In this document: positions 1 through 10,925 of the stretch, in pieces
How the letters are laid out: each line of letters begins with the position of its first letter
Numbering within the stretch: position 1 is the stretch's first letter
NCBI GenBank assembly: GCA_945910005.1
Contig: OX246747.1
Location: 628,947 to 692,946 of the forward strand
Reading direction: 5' to 3'
From: Isoperla grammatica
Lineage: Eukaryota; Arthropoda; Insecta; Plecoptera; Perlodidae
DNA: 64,000 bases
Program-made: the position numbers and the translations under genes
The notes under the pieces: generated by a model
What the model was told of the DNA's origin: nothing
Databases searched by the model: none
The model's input: the letters and a program-made list of their open reading frames with translations, nothing else

Positions 1-2150
1 AGGAGGCCCATACCACACTCACACGGGGCAGTGGACTAGATGTAGCGCTGGAGGATACCCATACCACACTCACACGGGGCAGTGGACTAGATGTAGCGCT
101 GGAGGAGGCCCATACCACACTCACACGGGGCAGTGGACTAGATGTAGCGCTGGAGGTGGCCCATACCACACTCACACGGGGCAGTGGACTAGATGTAGCG
201 CTGGAGGAGGCCCATACCACACTCACACGGGGCAGTGGACTAGATGTAGCGCTGGAGGATACCCATACCACACTCACACGGGGCAGTGGACTAGATGTAG
301 CGCTGGAGGAGGCCCATACCACACTCACACGGGGCAGTGGACTAGATGTAGCGCTGGAGGAGGCCCATACCACACTCACACGGGGCAGTGGACTAGATGT
401 AGCGCTGGAGGAGGCCCATACCACACTCACACGGGGCAGTGGACTAGATGTAGCGCTGGAGGATACCCATACCACACTCACACGGGGCAGTGGACTAGAT
501 GTAGCGCTGGAGGAGGCCCATACCACACTCACACGGGGCAGTGGACTAGATGTAGCGCTGGAGGTGACACATACCACACTCACACGGGGCAGTGAACTAG
601 ATGTAGCGCTGGAGGAGGCCCATACCACACTCACACGGGGCAGTGGACTAGATGTAGCGCTGGAGGAGGCCCATACCACACTCACACGGGGCAGTGAACT
701 AGATGTAGCGCTGGAGGAGGCCCATACCACACTCACACGGGGCAGTGGACTAGATGTAGCGCTGGAGGTGACACATACCACACTCACACGGGGCAGTGGA
801 CTAGATGTAGCGCTGGAGGAGGCCCATACCACACTCACACGGGGCAGTGGACTAGATGTAGCGCTGGAGGTGACACATACCACACTCACACGGGGCAGTG
901 GACTAGATGTAGCGCTGGAGGAGGCCCATACCACACTCACACGGGGCAGTGGACTAGATGTAGCGCTGGAGGTGACACATACCACACTCACACGGGGCAG
1001 TGGACTAGATGTAGCGCTGGAGGAGGCCCATACCACACTCACACGGGGCAGTGGACTAGATGTAGCGCTGGAGGAGGCCCATACCACACTCACACGGGGC
1101 AGTGAACTAGATGTAGCGCTGGAGGTGACCCATACCACACTCACACGGGGCAGTGAACTAGATGTAGCGCTGGAGGAGGCCCATACCACACTCACACGGG
1201 GCAGTGGACTAGATGTAGCGCTGGAGGAGGCCCATACCACACTCACACGGGGCAGTGGACTAGATGTAGCGCTGGAGGAGGCCCATACCACACTCACACG
1301 GGGCAGTGGACTAGATGTAGCGCTGGAGGAGGCCCATACCACACTCACACGGGGCAGTGGACTAGATGTAGCGCTGGAGGTGACCCATACCACACTCACA
1401 CGGGGCAGTGGACTAGATGTAGCGCTGGAGGAGGCCCATACCACACTCACACGGGGCAGTGGACTAGATGTAGCGCTGGAGGAGGCCCATACCACACTCA
1501 CACGGGGCAGTGGACTAGATGTAGCGCTGGAGGAGGCCCATACCACACTCACACGGGGCAGTGGACTAAATGTAGCGCTGGAGGATACCCATACCACACT
1601 CACACGGGGCAGTGGACTAGATGTAGCGCTGGAGGAGGCCCATACCACACTCACACGGGGCAGTGGACTAGATGTAGCGCTGGAGGAGGCCCATACCACA
1701 CTCACACGGGGCAGTGGACTAGATGTAGCGCTGGAGGAGGCCCATACCACACTCACACGGGGCAGTGGACTAGATGTAGCGCTGGAGGAGGCCCATACCA
1801 CACTCACACGGGGCAGTGGACTAGATGTAGCGCTGGAGGAGGCCCATACCACACTCACACGGGGCAGTGGACTAGATGTAGCGCTGGAGGAGGCCCATAC
1901 CACACTCACACGGGGCAGTGGACTAGATGTAGCGCTGGAGGTGGCCCATACCACACTCACACGGGGCAGTGGACTAGATGTAGCGCTGGAGGATACCCAT
2001 ACCACACTCACACGGGGCAGTGGACTAGATGTAGCGCTGGAGGAGGCCCATACCACACTCACACGGGGCAGTGGACTAGATGTAGCGCTGGAGGATACCC
2101 ATACCACACTCACACGGGGCAGTGGACTAGATGTACCCATACCACACTAG
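1..2150. repeat. 51-bp minisatellite array (about 42 copies)
   Basis: A 51-bp unit repeats head to tail about 42 times and runs off the left edge of the window. Copies differ almost only in the few bases after CTGGAG (GAGGCC, GATACC, GTGACC, GTGACA, GTGGCC) and in one G/A site (CAGTGGAC or CAGTGAAC). Because 51 is a multiple of three, one plus-strand frame stays open for 664 codons with a 17-residue repeat. I see no signal peptide, domain or non-repetitive coding flank, so I treat the frame as a by-product of the unit length. The array ends in a partial unit before AT-rich DNA. Confidence 0.95.
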
Positions 2151-2278
2151 ATTTATTTGTATGTATATTATGTCTATCCTATTCAGTTATAAAACTGATT
2201 AACAAAGGAGGACATTATATGGATACAAATTATAATGGAAAATCATAAAAGAGCAGGAATAATGGAAAAATAGCAACA

Positions 2279-2973
2279 ATTTAATATATCGAGTAGCGGA
2301 GCTCCAATGCCGTATTACCGCATTTAATATATCGAGTAGCGGAGCTCCAATGCCGTATTACCGCATTTAATATATCGAGTAGCGGAGCTCCAATGCCGTA
2401 TTACCGCATTTAATATATCCAGTAGCGGAGCTCCAATGCCGTATTACCGCATTTAATATATCCAGTAGCGGAGCGTCAATGCCGTATTACCGCATTTAAT
2501 ATATCCTGTAGCGGAGCGTCAATGCCGTATTACCGCATTTAATATATCCAGTAGCGGAGCGTCAATGCCGTATTACCGCATTTAATATATCCAGTAGCGG
2601 AGCGTCAATGCCGTATTACCGCATTTAATATATCCAGTAGCGGAGCTCCAATGCCGTATTACCGCATTTAATATATCCAGTAGCGGAGCGTCAATGCCGT
2701 ATTACCGCATTTAATATATCCAGTAGCGGAGCGTCAATGCCGTATTACCGCATTGAATATATCCTGTAGCGGAGCGTCAATGCCGTATTACCGCATTTAA
2801 TATATCCAGTAGCGGAGCGTCAATGCCGTATTACCGCATTTAATATATCCAGTAGCGGAGCTCCAATGCCGTATTACCGCATTTAATATATCCAGTAGCG
2901 GAGCTCCAATGCCGTATTACCGCATTTAATATATCCAGTAGCGGAGCTCCAATGCCGTATTACCGCATTTAAT
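2279..2973. repeat. 43-bp minisatellite array (about 16 copies)
   Basis: A 43-bp unit beginning TTTAATATATC repeats about 16 times. Two alleles of one site alternate by position. GAGCTCC occupies both ends of the array and GAGCGTC most of the middle, with one GAGCTCC copy inside. The first three units also carry CGAGTAG where later ones have CCAGTAG or CCTGTAG. Confidence 0.95.
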
Positions 2974-3128
2974 ACAAACGTAATGAATTTTGCATATTTG
3001 TTTACGTTATCCCTAGATCCTGATAATATCTGTCTTGTGTATCTTCGGATAATTTCGATTATAAAAACTAACTAAAAACGAACAAAAATCTGCGTCGTAC
3101 GTACTAAACATAGAAAACTCAGCAATGT

Positions 3129-3931
3129 GGCGTTATTGAGTCCCATGCATTCCACGCTCAGCTAACTATGAGAACTCTGTCCATGACTATAATTGTCGTG
3201 ATAACTTTCGAGGAATCAACACACCCGACCTGATCTAATTCAACCAGTCCCCGCTAGGTGGCTGCAAGATATTCACTGTTGTGTTCTAGCCAGCGTTATT
3301 GAGTCCCATGCATTCCACGCTCAGCTAACTATGAGAACTCTGTCCATGACTAATTGTCGTGATAACTCTCGAGGAATCAACACACCCGACCTGATCTAAT
3401 TCAACCAGTCCCCGCTAGGTGGCTGCAAGATATTCACTGTTGTGTTCTAGCCAGCGTTATTGAGTCCCATGCATTCCACGCTCAGCTAACTATGAGAACT
3501 CTGTCCATGACTAATTGTCGTGATAACTCTCGAGGAATCAACACACCCGACCTGATCTAATTCAACCAGTCCCCGCTAGGTGGCTGCAAGATATTCACTG
3601 TTGTGTTCTAGCCAGCGTTATTGAGTCCCATGCATTCCACGCTCAGCTAACTATGAGAACTCTGTCCATGACTAATTGTCGTGATAACTCTCGAGGAATC
3701 AACACACCCGACCTGATCTAATTCAACCAGTCCCCGCTAGGTGGCTGCAAGATATTCACTGTTGTGTTCTAGCCAGCGTTATTGAGTCCCATGCATTCCA
3801 CGCTCAGCTAACTATGAGAGCTCTGTCCATGACTAATTGTCGTGATAACTCTCGAGGAATCAACACACCCGACCCGATCTATTTCAACCAGTTCCCACTA
3901 GGTGGCTGCAAGATATTCACTGCAGCACCAC
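3129..3931. repeat. 161-bp tandem array (5 copies)
   Basis: Five head-to-tail copies with a 161-bp period (the motif CCAGCGTTATTGAG starts at 3290, 3451 and 3612). The three middle copies are nearly identical. The first has small differences near 3190-3210, and the last carries several substitutions (3818-3900) before diverging completely after ATATTCACTG. Diverged edge copies are usual for arrays homogenised by unequal exchange. Function unknown. Confidence 0.93.
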
Positions 3932-4307
3932 AGTGCAGCCAACATAACTCTCATCACTGGGACATACTGCCAACATTAAAACCGCATTTTTTAATCATAT
4001 CTTAATAACACTAGGAAAACGCTCTGTTTCACGCGTTGATAAGCGAGCGCGTCCATGTCTACGAACTTTCTGGCGAAAAGATCTCAAAGCTTATAAAAAC
4101 AACAATTAACAACAATTCAAGAATGCGCATTGCAAACATTTTTGTAATTTCCATAGATATTATACTTCCCGACATTGTTGAATGCAGTGCAATGTGCGTT
4201 GCTAAGAATTTTTGTTGTCATTCTGACAAGTGTTTTCAACACGGTCCGCCACCGTTACTAACACTTGTTAACAACCAAATAAATGTAATGTCTGCCTCTA
4301 ATGCGTA
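3932..4307. other. Unassigned AT-rich spacer
   Basis: No supported gene. A 100-codon plus-strand frame (4036-4338) crosses this stretch, but it shows no domain, no signal peptide and no resemblance to a family I know. Confidence 0.5.
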
Positions 4308-4565
4308 TCAGATCGCGTTTAAATTAGTATATTCGTGACCGGACGAAAATTTACTATAATATAGCCACCTCACATTTTGCCGTTACTGTGTTTCAGAAAA
4401 ATATTTTCGAGTAACATGTAACTTTGCCAATATTTATCAGATCGACATAAAATGACCATATTCGTGACCGGAAAAATCTGTAGAAAAATATGGCTATCTC
4501 ACATTTTGCCGCCATTTTGTTTCAGACAAATATTTCAGCAACTCTGGTGTAACTTTGTAACTTTT
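4308..4565. repeat. Old, diverged tandem duplication (about 130 bp x 2)
   Basis: Two adjacent segments share ordered landmarks at the same spacing: TATCAGATCG, then ATATTCGTGACCGGA (about 4329 and 4459), then TCACATTTTGCCG (about 4370 and 4499), then TTTCAG followed by AAATATTT, then TGTAACTTTG. They differ by many substitutions and small gaps, so the duplication is much older than the arrays around it. Confidence 0.7.
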
Positions 4566-5530
4566 AAAACGATTTTGCCTCAAAACTATACACCTTCGAT
4601 CCACATCGAGGCTTGTGGATGGTCCAAATTTTAAGTTGATCAGACTTTCCGTTCAACCGCTATCGACAGACATAAAAAAAAAAAAAAAAACAGAACGAAG
4701 TGCACTGAGATCTTTATCAAAACATTGTTATACAAAATCACAAACAAAATTACAATAAATATCGAAAATAACGGGCGCCAACAGGAACAGTACACAACTA
4801 CAGTACACAACAGGAACAGTACTACCACAATATATCAACGCTACGTAGCGTGTTGGCTTGACAAGGTATTTATATACCAACCTGTTCCTGTTCTGCTAGT
4901 TTCACCCTTATAACGCTACAACATATCGCAAAATGCATTTTTTTTTAATCTTCAATTTGGGTTCGCAAGAACTATATACAAAGTCAAATATATGTTTATC
5001 ATTCCAATTATCATGTGGATATTTAAATGAAAATTGAAAATATCAACCAAAATAATTACAAAATATGACAGATTGGTTAAAGAGTATTAAATTATTTCGA
5101 ATTCAAATTGAGCCTTGTTTTCAACATGATAGCACAATTGAGTGCGACTCAAGAGCGGTAGGTAATTGCAGAGCGCGGTTCCAACAGGGGGTCTTAGTTT
5201 AGTAGTTCAGTGATTTAGCCAGTGCCATATTTACTATCTTGTTATGAGACTGTTAAACCACTGTATTAGGAAATAGCCACTTGTTTAAATACGCGTTGCT
5301 CCACTAGTATATAAATACAAGCATCTCCCTTTTGACCCGGAAAATATTTAATTAAAGTTCTCTGAAATACAAAAAAGGGCCAATAAAATGTAATTTTAGA
5401 TTAATATTGCAAAGCGTGCGGGGTAATTGTACCGAGGGACGCATTTCAACACAGCCACATTGGAAAACATGTGCTTCACCGCGAGCAAGCAACTAATATT
5501 TATTAAATACCGCTGCTGCTCAGTTTTGTT
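4566..5530. other. Unassigned AT-rich region with an A17 tract
   Basis: AT-rich sequence with no supported gene. It contains a 17-nt poly-A run (4674-4690) and a short imprecise repetition of CAGTACACAAC near 4787-4825. Short frames here lack any recognisable domain. Confidence 0.5.
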
Positions 5531-5654
5531 TTGCCCGGAAAAATATTTTATCAAAGGTATGTTCTTACATGGTTATTTTTCTCAATTTTTAGAACATTAA
5601 ATAAAAATATGCAATTACAAAATACAACTATAATTTTTTTATCATATTTAAATC

Positions 5655-5890
5655 AATCAGTCAATCAGGAACGATGGTGGGAAGATAGAAAAGTATGGAC
5701 AGAATTTGTAGAAAGAGCAGAAGAAGAAGAAAGTGAAGAGGAGGAGCCGGAGGAAGTTAACATGAGGGAAGGGTCAGGCATGGCCAGCCGGCTTCGATGT
5801 ACCTAGGGGCCAGAATATGATGGGATTAAGTTTCTATCCCCTACCCGACTTCATTGTTGGACACAGGGAGCAGATATAAAAAAAAAAAAA
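5655..5890 (+). mobile_element. Possible 3' end of a non-LTR retrotransposon
   Basis: A short open stretch encodes an acidic segment (W-x-D-R-x-x-W, then a Glu-rich run) ending in a stop at about 5806. About 70 bp of GC-richer sequence follows, then an A13 tract at 5878-5890. A coding tail, a short 3' UTR and poly-A is the arrangement of a truncated LINE or a processed transcript copy. I cannot name a family, and no reverse-transcriptase motif is present. A low-complexity GAA-rich spacer is the alternative. Confidence 0.25.
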
Positions 5891-6394
5891 TTTAAATTTA
5901 CAAAATCAAAATATCTCGATACTAAGCCGTTAAGTAGTGCGTGATTCATTTAGAAACGTTTATTTTGAATTTCTAAAGTGATATTTGCGTATAATAACCT
6001 TTTCAAAGTCAATTTTGCAGATGTTTATTAAAATACTATTATTGAAGTCCAGCTTTAAACAATTATAGCAAAGAATACCCAACATTAAAGCTGACAGTTC
6101 GGGGTTTTCAAAAAGTCATAAATCGTTTTCGTACGACTATTATTGTCGAAGATATGACTATTTTATTACGAACTACAGGGCAAACTATGCTACTTTTCCC
6201 CTTTCCCCTCTAGCGGGCCCTAGTCCTTGCTGTAGTGACACCTTAATGCATAATATCTATTGACTATATGTTGCAAGTATTCCCAGCCTAATCTGCTTCC
6301 CCTTTCCCCGTTACTTCTTGTTCAACTTCTTCAGCCGTTCTTTAGTGTTGCAACATGTGCTTAGTTAAACGCTCCCGAAAGTTGTATGTAACAT
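5891..6394. other. Unassigned spacer
   Basis: No gene, RNA gene or repeat that I can support. It is AT-rich, with two CCCCTTTCCCC stretches near 6200 and 6300. Confidence 0.5.
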
Positions 6395-6562
6395 TCCCCC
6401 CATTTTCTTTCCTATAAGGTATTTCACAGGGGCTGTTGGTAGAACTCGGTCCCAGCACTCAAGCACTGAATAAAGCGCCGTAAAACCTTGAGGCCGGATC
6501 GCCGGTGACCGGTATCGAACCGCCGACCTCCCAAGTAAAGACTCCAGCTGAGCCATCTCTAA
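6395..6562 (-). mobile_element. tRNA-derived SINE, minus strand
   Basis: Read on the minus strand, a pol III A box TGGCTCAGCTGGAG (6555-6542) is followed 34 nt later by a B box GGTTCGATACC (6521-6511). The B box sits in a tRNA-like T arm (GGCGGTTCGATACCGGTC). A body follows with GTGCTGGGACCGAG and CCCCTGTGAAATACC. The head closely resembles the plus-strand SINE at 30255 (shared GGGAGGTCG-C-GGTTCGAT). I infer an RNA polymerase III-derived SINE. The 3' boundary is approximate. Confidence 0.75.
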
Positions 6563-7324
6563 TAATTGCAATCTCGCCGGGAAGAGAAGATAATGTGATG
6601 GAATTCCGCGTATTTGCTCTTTCGTGATGAAAACGCGTCAATGAAAGGGAACAACAACCTTCGGTTGGAGGGGTCCCCTAACAATATCGAGAGTGCAGGG
6701 GGTGAACAACTACCCCCCAAATCATCTACATCTTCCAAGTTCATTCATGCACGGTCACCATAGCAACGCAGCGGGGCCCAGATATGACTCTACCTGTCGC
6801 AAGAGACGAAACAGTGGGTCATCATATTCCTCTTTAATAGATTGATTGATAGATTGATAGATTGATATTTCTCACCATTCTTACGAGACCAAAACTCGGG
6901 CATGTACTACCACTTTAATGTTGTGAAACGATCCCAAGATATAACTTATAGCATTGCCAGTATTTGCCTCGGCTATTTCGTATGAGTACGAGGCTAGTCT
7001 AAGACCAACTCCAAGATAGCACCGACCCTCACTACTAGATTAATATTCATCATACAAAGCGGAAGACCTGCTGCCACAATGCTAGACCAACACCCTAGAT
7101 GCTAAAGCCGCTCGCTTTCCCCAGACAGTTCCGAAGGATAATAATGCACCATGCAAATAATAATTCCTCCTTAGACATATTACACACACACATGTCGGTT
7201 GAACAAGACGCGCAACTGTAACATTCAGCAAACAGATTACTTAAATACGATTAGTACCGGGGTTCGCCGCAGGACAGCGCATATAGAGAGCTTAATACTC
7301 AGAGACTCTATCGCGCGCACCGCA
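6563..7324. other. Unassigned spacer with a short GATT/GATA microsatellite
   Basis: No supported gene. A short GATT/GATA-type microsatellite lies at 6839-6868. Confidence 0.5.
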
Positions 7325-7756
7325 GACTCTGCTAACCTCATGTAGTTCCTAGCTGAGATCATAGAGTGCAGTCGTACAAGGAATTATATTAGTACTATTA
7401 CAACTACAGTGTGTTCCGCCTTAACCTTGCAGTAGATACCGTAGTATACAACCTATCAGTTCTAATAGACTCTCTGCTAACCTCATGTAGTTCCTAGCTG
7501 AGATCATAGAGTGCAGTCGTACAAGGAATTATATTAGTACTATTACTACTACAGTGTGTTCCGCCTTAACCTTGCAGTAGATACCGTAGTATACAACCTA
7601 TCAGTTCTAATAGACTCTCTGCTAACCTCATGTAGTTCCTAGCTGAGATCATAGAGTGCGGTCGTACAAGGAATTATATTAGTACTATTACTACTACAGT
7701 GTGTTCCGCCTTAACCTTGCAGTAGATACCGTAGTATACAACCTATCAGTTCTAAT
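7325..7756. repeat. 145-bp tandem array (3 copies)
   Basis: Three nearly identical copies with a 145-bp period (CTGCTAACC starts at 7329, 7474 and 7619). Differences are single bases, for example CAACTACAG versus CTACTACAG. A related segment lies inverted about 600 bp downstream at 8012-8044. Confidence 0.95.
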
Positions 7757-8825
7757 ATAGGACAATGCCCGAACTTTGCAATAGGGCTGCTCTCAAGCTT
7801 AAATAATATCACTTATTTCAGATTGATTAAAGATGAATATCATAACTTGAGTGAAAGAGGCATTTGTTCAATACATTAATGATTGCTAGTCATAGTAACA
7901 CGTATTTAAGTGCGACGCGGCCATCTTCGTTGTATCACCGCTTGCCGCTAGAGCGCACTAGTGTCTAGTCTCCTGTATCCGCGCGGCCGGTAGGTGGGGG
8001 TAGCAAGCATAGCACTGCAAGGTTGAGGTGAAACACACTGTAGGTATACTCGTTTCCCTCTGTGTAATATAGACTACAGAAGCTTCGGTTCGGTCTCTAC
8101 ACTCGCAGACAAGTATAAATCAAGATATCATCTTTGTCAACAGAACTTTGGGGTAGTCGCAGCTCCAGGTAATCTTATATAATATAATCTTTGTTGACCA
8201 ATGTGAGCCTTCGGGTCTTTACAATTAGCTACTTAGGGATGAGATAGTAGAGTTGGCTGAATGTAACTATGATGCAGGTAGGCTTAGTATAGCCATGGAA
8301 TTAGTATAGTACAGTTGTAAGTTCATGGTTTAGCGATGATGATATTTGGGGTTTTTACGTCCCTTATTTATGCAACTTGGCCAATCGAGACAATGAGTGC
8401 GTGATGTACGAGAAGTCACATCTCCGAATCAGATCCATTTACATTGCACATATCGGGGGAGGGGGAGGGGGGGGGGGCGGGGGCGGCATAATTGGGCAAT
8501 AAGGTAGTGTTTAGATTAGAGAATCGATATTTTCGTTCGATATTCCATACTCATCAAATTTCGATAATCGTTTATAATAATAGCATCGAATGGTTCGTTT
8601 TCTGAATAAATCATGTTCGTAATGCATTGTTTCGTTCTTCTCGGGCCTAGTTAGTGTTGAGGTACTCAAAGATACCGCCTCAATACTGGGCCTCGGCCTC
8701 ATATGTGATTACTCTCAACAGTGTCACGTCAGATGTGTCCAAGGAATGTTGCTATATCGTTATATTATGCGCTCGGTTAGGCGACGTTATATCATGGAAT
8801 CATATTATAGTAAAGTTGCCGTACT
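7757..8825. other. Spacer with an inverted array relic and a poly-G tract
   Basis: No supported gene. At 8012-8044 the reverse complement matches part of the upstream 145-bp unit (CTACAGTGTGTT and AACCTTGCAGT in the same order). A strongly G-rich tract lies at 8457-8485 (runs of 5, 5 and more G), a potential G-quadruplex sequence. Confidence 0.6.
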
Positions 8826-8971
8826 GCAACCTTTCTGGTGCTTTCGTCACAGGCGAGGAACCCGCCCCCACTCGTAGCCAATCAACGACCGCTATTTGCG
8901 GGGATTTGTCTCGGGCGGTTCGCTAGTTGGCTGAGCTCCTCGCCAGTGACGAAAGCAACGGAAAGGTTGTC
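8826..8971. mobile_element. Short foldback element (MITE-like)
   Basis: Inverted arms flank a loop of about 40 bp. The left arm contains CAACCTTTC, GTGCTTTCGTCAC and GGCGAGGA. The right arm contains their complements in reverse order (CTCCTCGCC, GTGACGAAAGC, GGAAAGGTTG). Matching continues inward (AGCCAAT against TTGGCT). No transposase is present, and target-site duplications were not resolved. Confidence 0.6.
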
Positions 8972-9021
8972 GTGCGACGACTTAGTACTGGTAATATCTA
9001 GTAATCTGTAAAAGATTATGT

Positions 9022-9350
9022 TTAAGAGCGAAGGGTACCTCTATATCAAAAACCAGAGAAAGTTTTCATTTTTTTTATTTATATCTCAAGAATGCTTCTT
9101 TAAATCGAGAATCTGAGTCAACAGCGCACTCTGCTATGGTAAGCGCTGCAGATTGAATGAATTATTATAACCATTAGCGTAGCTATTTTGATTATAAGAT
9201 CGATAATTAGTAATAAAATTAATTATAAATACAAAATATACTGATTATAACGTAAGACACAACTTAGCATTCAGTACGTAGGGCTTGCCAAACCACAGTG
9301 CACTGTTGATTCAGATTTTGGATGTCGAAGTCCATTCTTGACACATGATT
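9022..9350. mobile_element. Palindromic MITE, left part, split by the retrotransposon
   Basis: It begins TTAAGAGCGAAGGGTACCTC and carries the whole left arm and most of the right arm of a foldback element. A second copy lies at 62468-62837. The arm halves pair with each other: AACAGYGCACT occurs on one side and its reverse complement on the other. The element is broken at 9350 by the LTR retrotransposon and resumes at 14963. TTAA at both outer ends would fit a piggyBac-type TTAA target, but the superfamily is inference. Confidence 0.8.
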
Positions 9351-9742
9351 TGTTAGGGCAGGGTAGCCCCACCCTAACGGATAGGGTATAGATATAGTTA
9401 GCATAGTTACATTATATATAGTACATTTGTAGTTAGCATAGTTACATTATATATAGTACATTTGTAGTAGATTAGAGTAAGACGTGTGAACGGGCCGGCG
9501 GGGTTTGGTCGGGGGCGAGGAAGGGATGGTCGCCAGCTCGACAGTGTGCGCTGGGCACTGAAAGCGCACGGACGGAGGTTGTCCGGTTAGACTAGGATAG
9601 TTTGTAGGAATTTAGTTAATAATATACATGTGGCATATTTGCAAATTTTAAAGTGTACTTCTGTTAATAAATAGTGTTGTGAATGATATTTGGCTGTGTC
9701 GTGGTCGTGGAACTACCCCTCATATCCCTAGTAACCGTAACA
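9351..9742 (+). repeat. 5' long terminal repeat (392 bp)
   Basis: It matches the 3' LTR at 14602-14958 except for one substitution (TTAGTTAAT versus TTAGTTTAT) and a 35-bp tandem duplication at 9397-9466 found only here. It has canonical TG...CA ends. The probable poly(A) signal AATAAA is at 9666-9671. A hairpin-prone AGGGT...ACCCT lies just inside the 5' end. Confidence 0.97.
9397..9466 (+). promoter_or_regulatory. Duplicated TATA-containing segment of the 5' LTR
   Basis: A 35-bp segment occurs twice in direct tandem (9397-9431 and 9432-9466). Each copy contains TATATATA (9413-9420 and 9448-9455), the best TATA-box candidate in the LTR. The 3' LTR has one copy. Assigning promoter function is inference from position and motif. 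Confidence 0.6.
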
Positions 9743-9744
9743 AT

Positions 9745-9757
9745 TGGGGGCTCGTCC
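9745..9757 (+). promoter_or_regulatory. Primer binding site, tRNA-Pro type
   Basis: Two bases after the 5' LTR lies TGGGGGCTCGTCC. This is the complement of a tRNA 3' end (TGG pairs with CCA) and the same core used by retroviruses primed with tRNA-Pro. It should prime minus-strand DNA synthesis. Confidence 0.85.
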
Positions 9758-9836
9758 TAAGTACTGTCGTATTGGTGTTCCGTGTTCCGTGTGCGCGTGG
9801 TGAAGTGTTCGTGCTGCGCGAGTTACCTCGATCATT

Positions 9837-10925
9837 ATGAATTTGGACGACGTGCCTCTCGATGTCATCCAAGCCATGACGCGCATGCGAGTTAGTGGTG
9901 GTGACGACGCTTTCGTTGCCCGCCTGCGCGCTACATTCTTGTCCTCGGGCGGAAATGGCGCGCGCTCTGAGGAGGGTAGCAGACCCCCCGTGGTGGTCGA
10001 GGCTGCTTCACACCGCCCCGAGTCTGCGACGGTCACGGACGGCGTTCCACCCATCTCTCCTTTGAACCCGTTTGCGGCCGATGGGTACTGCGATGCTGGT
10101 CAATCCTTGGCCCCGTCTTCTCTGAATGCGGGGTGTTGCACTCCACCGCCCATTCCTCCGCGCCGACAGTTACCTGCCAATACTAACCCATTCGCGCCAC
10201 CTGAAGTGCCCCGCCATCTGGGTAATGGTATACCCATGCCGGTCTATGCAGGCCTAGGGGACGACGCGGACCCTCAGGACTACCTCTTGGCGCTCGAGCG
10301 GTACGCCCGATCGACTGGCATGGATTTGGACCGCGGTCTCCAGCGGTTGCTTCCGGTGGCCTTGGTGGGCGACGCCTATAGGTGGTATACTTTCATGGGT
10401 GAGTTTCCCTCTTGGGGTGACTTTTCTGTCTCATTTCTCGCCGAGTTCGGCCGGCAGGACTACCTGCTACACCTGCAAGCGGAGCTGAATGCGAGGACGC
10501 AACACCCAGAAGAGCCTCTCTCGGCGTACATCAGGACGATTGCTCACTTTTATGATCGGCTTCGTTCGCCGGCGACAGAGCAAGAGAAGGTCCAGCGAGT
10601 TCTTAGACAAATGCATCCCCAGTTTTTGCCGTTTGTACAGGGACGCACGTTTTCTTCCCTCAAGCAGATGGCTGCGGCGGCCCCCACCTTTCAGGCCTTG
10701 GTGTGGCGGCAAACGTCGTACAAACCCCCTCCACCACCGGAACAGTCGCTGGCCAAGGATCTGGCATTTTGCGGAGCAACTGCTTGGCCGGTGCAGTCTT
10801 TGCCACCGTCAGGGTCCAGCGGCATGCAAGCTCGCGATCGTCTGGCCTGCTGGACCTGTGGAACTGCCGGTCACTTCAAGAGGAACTGCCCACGACGAAG
10901 GAACCAGGGAAACGAGCGGCAGTGA
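9837..10925 (+). CDS. gag: Gag (capsid-nucleocapsid) polyprotein of the Ty3/gypsy element
   Basis: 362 residues. Gag assembles the virus-like particle and packages the element RNA. Residues 1-140 are Pro/Ala-rich and low in recognisable structure. Residues about 145-280 look like the retrotransposon gag/capsid domain (DPQDYLLALERYA, then RWY at 182-184, then the spaced aromatic pattern SWGDFSVSFLAEF). A CCHC zinc knuckle (C-x2-C-x4-H-x4-C; C338, C341, H346, C351) near the C terminus is the RNA-binding nucleocapsid. The start is the first ATG in a long open frame about 95 nt after the 5' LTR. The frame ends at TGA 10923-10925, ten bases after a -1 slippery heptamer, so some ribosomes should continue into pol. 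No frame breaks are visible. Confidence 0.93.
   Translation: MNLDDVPLDVIQAMTRMRVSGGDDAFVARLRATFLSSGGNGARSEEGSRPPVVVEAASHRPESATVTDGVPPISPLNPFAADGYCDAGQSLAPSSLNAGCCTPPPIPPRRQLPANTNPFAPPEVPRHLGNGIPMPVYAGLGDDADPQDYLLALERYARSTGMDLDRGLQRLLPVALVGDAYRWYTFMGEFPSWGDFSVSFLAEFGRQDYLLHLQAELNARTQHPEEPLSAYIRTIAHFYDRLRSPATEQEKVQRVLRQMHPQFLPFVQGRTFSSLKQMAAAAPTFQALVWRQTSYKPPPPPEQSLAKDLAFCGATAWPVQSLPPSGSSGMQARDRLACWTCGTAGHFKRNCPRRRNQGNERQ

Noticed and set aside
156..2150. 664-codon open frame with a 17-residue repeat
   Set aside because: It lies entirely in the 51-bp array, whose length is a multiple of three. There is no non-repetitive coding flank, signal peptide or domain, and variants are not biased to silent positions.
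4036..4338. 100-codon plus-strand frame
   Set aside because: Runs into a diverged non-coding duplication, with no recognisable motif.
10703..10910. Independent pol start at ATG 10703
   Set aside because: This part overlaps gag in the -1 frame, and its peptide resembles no protease leader. The frameshift site explains pol expression better.
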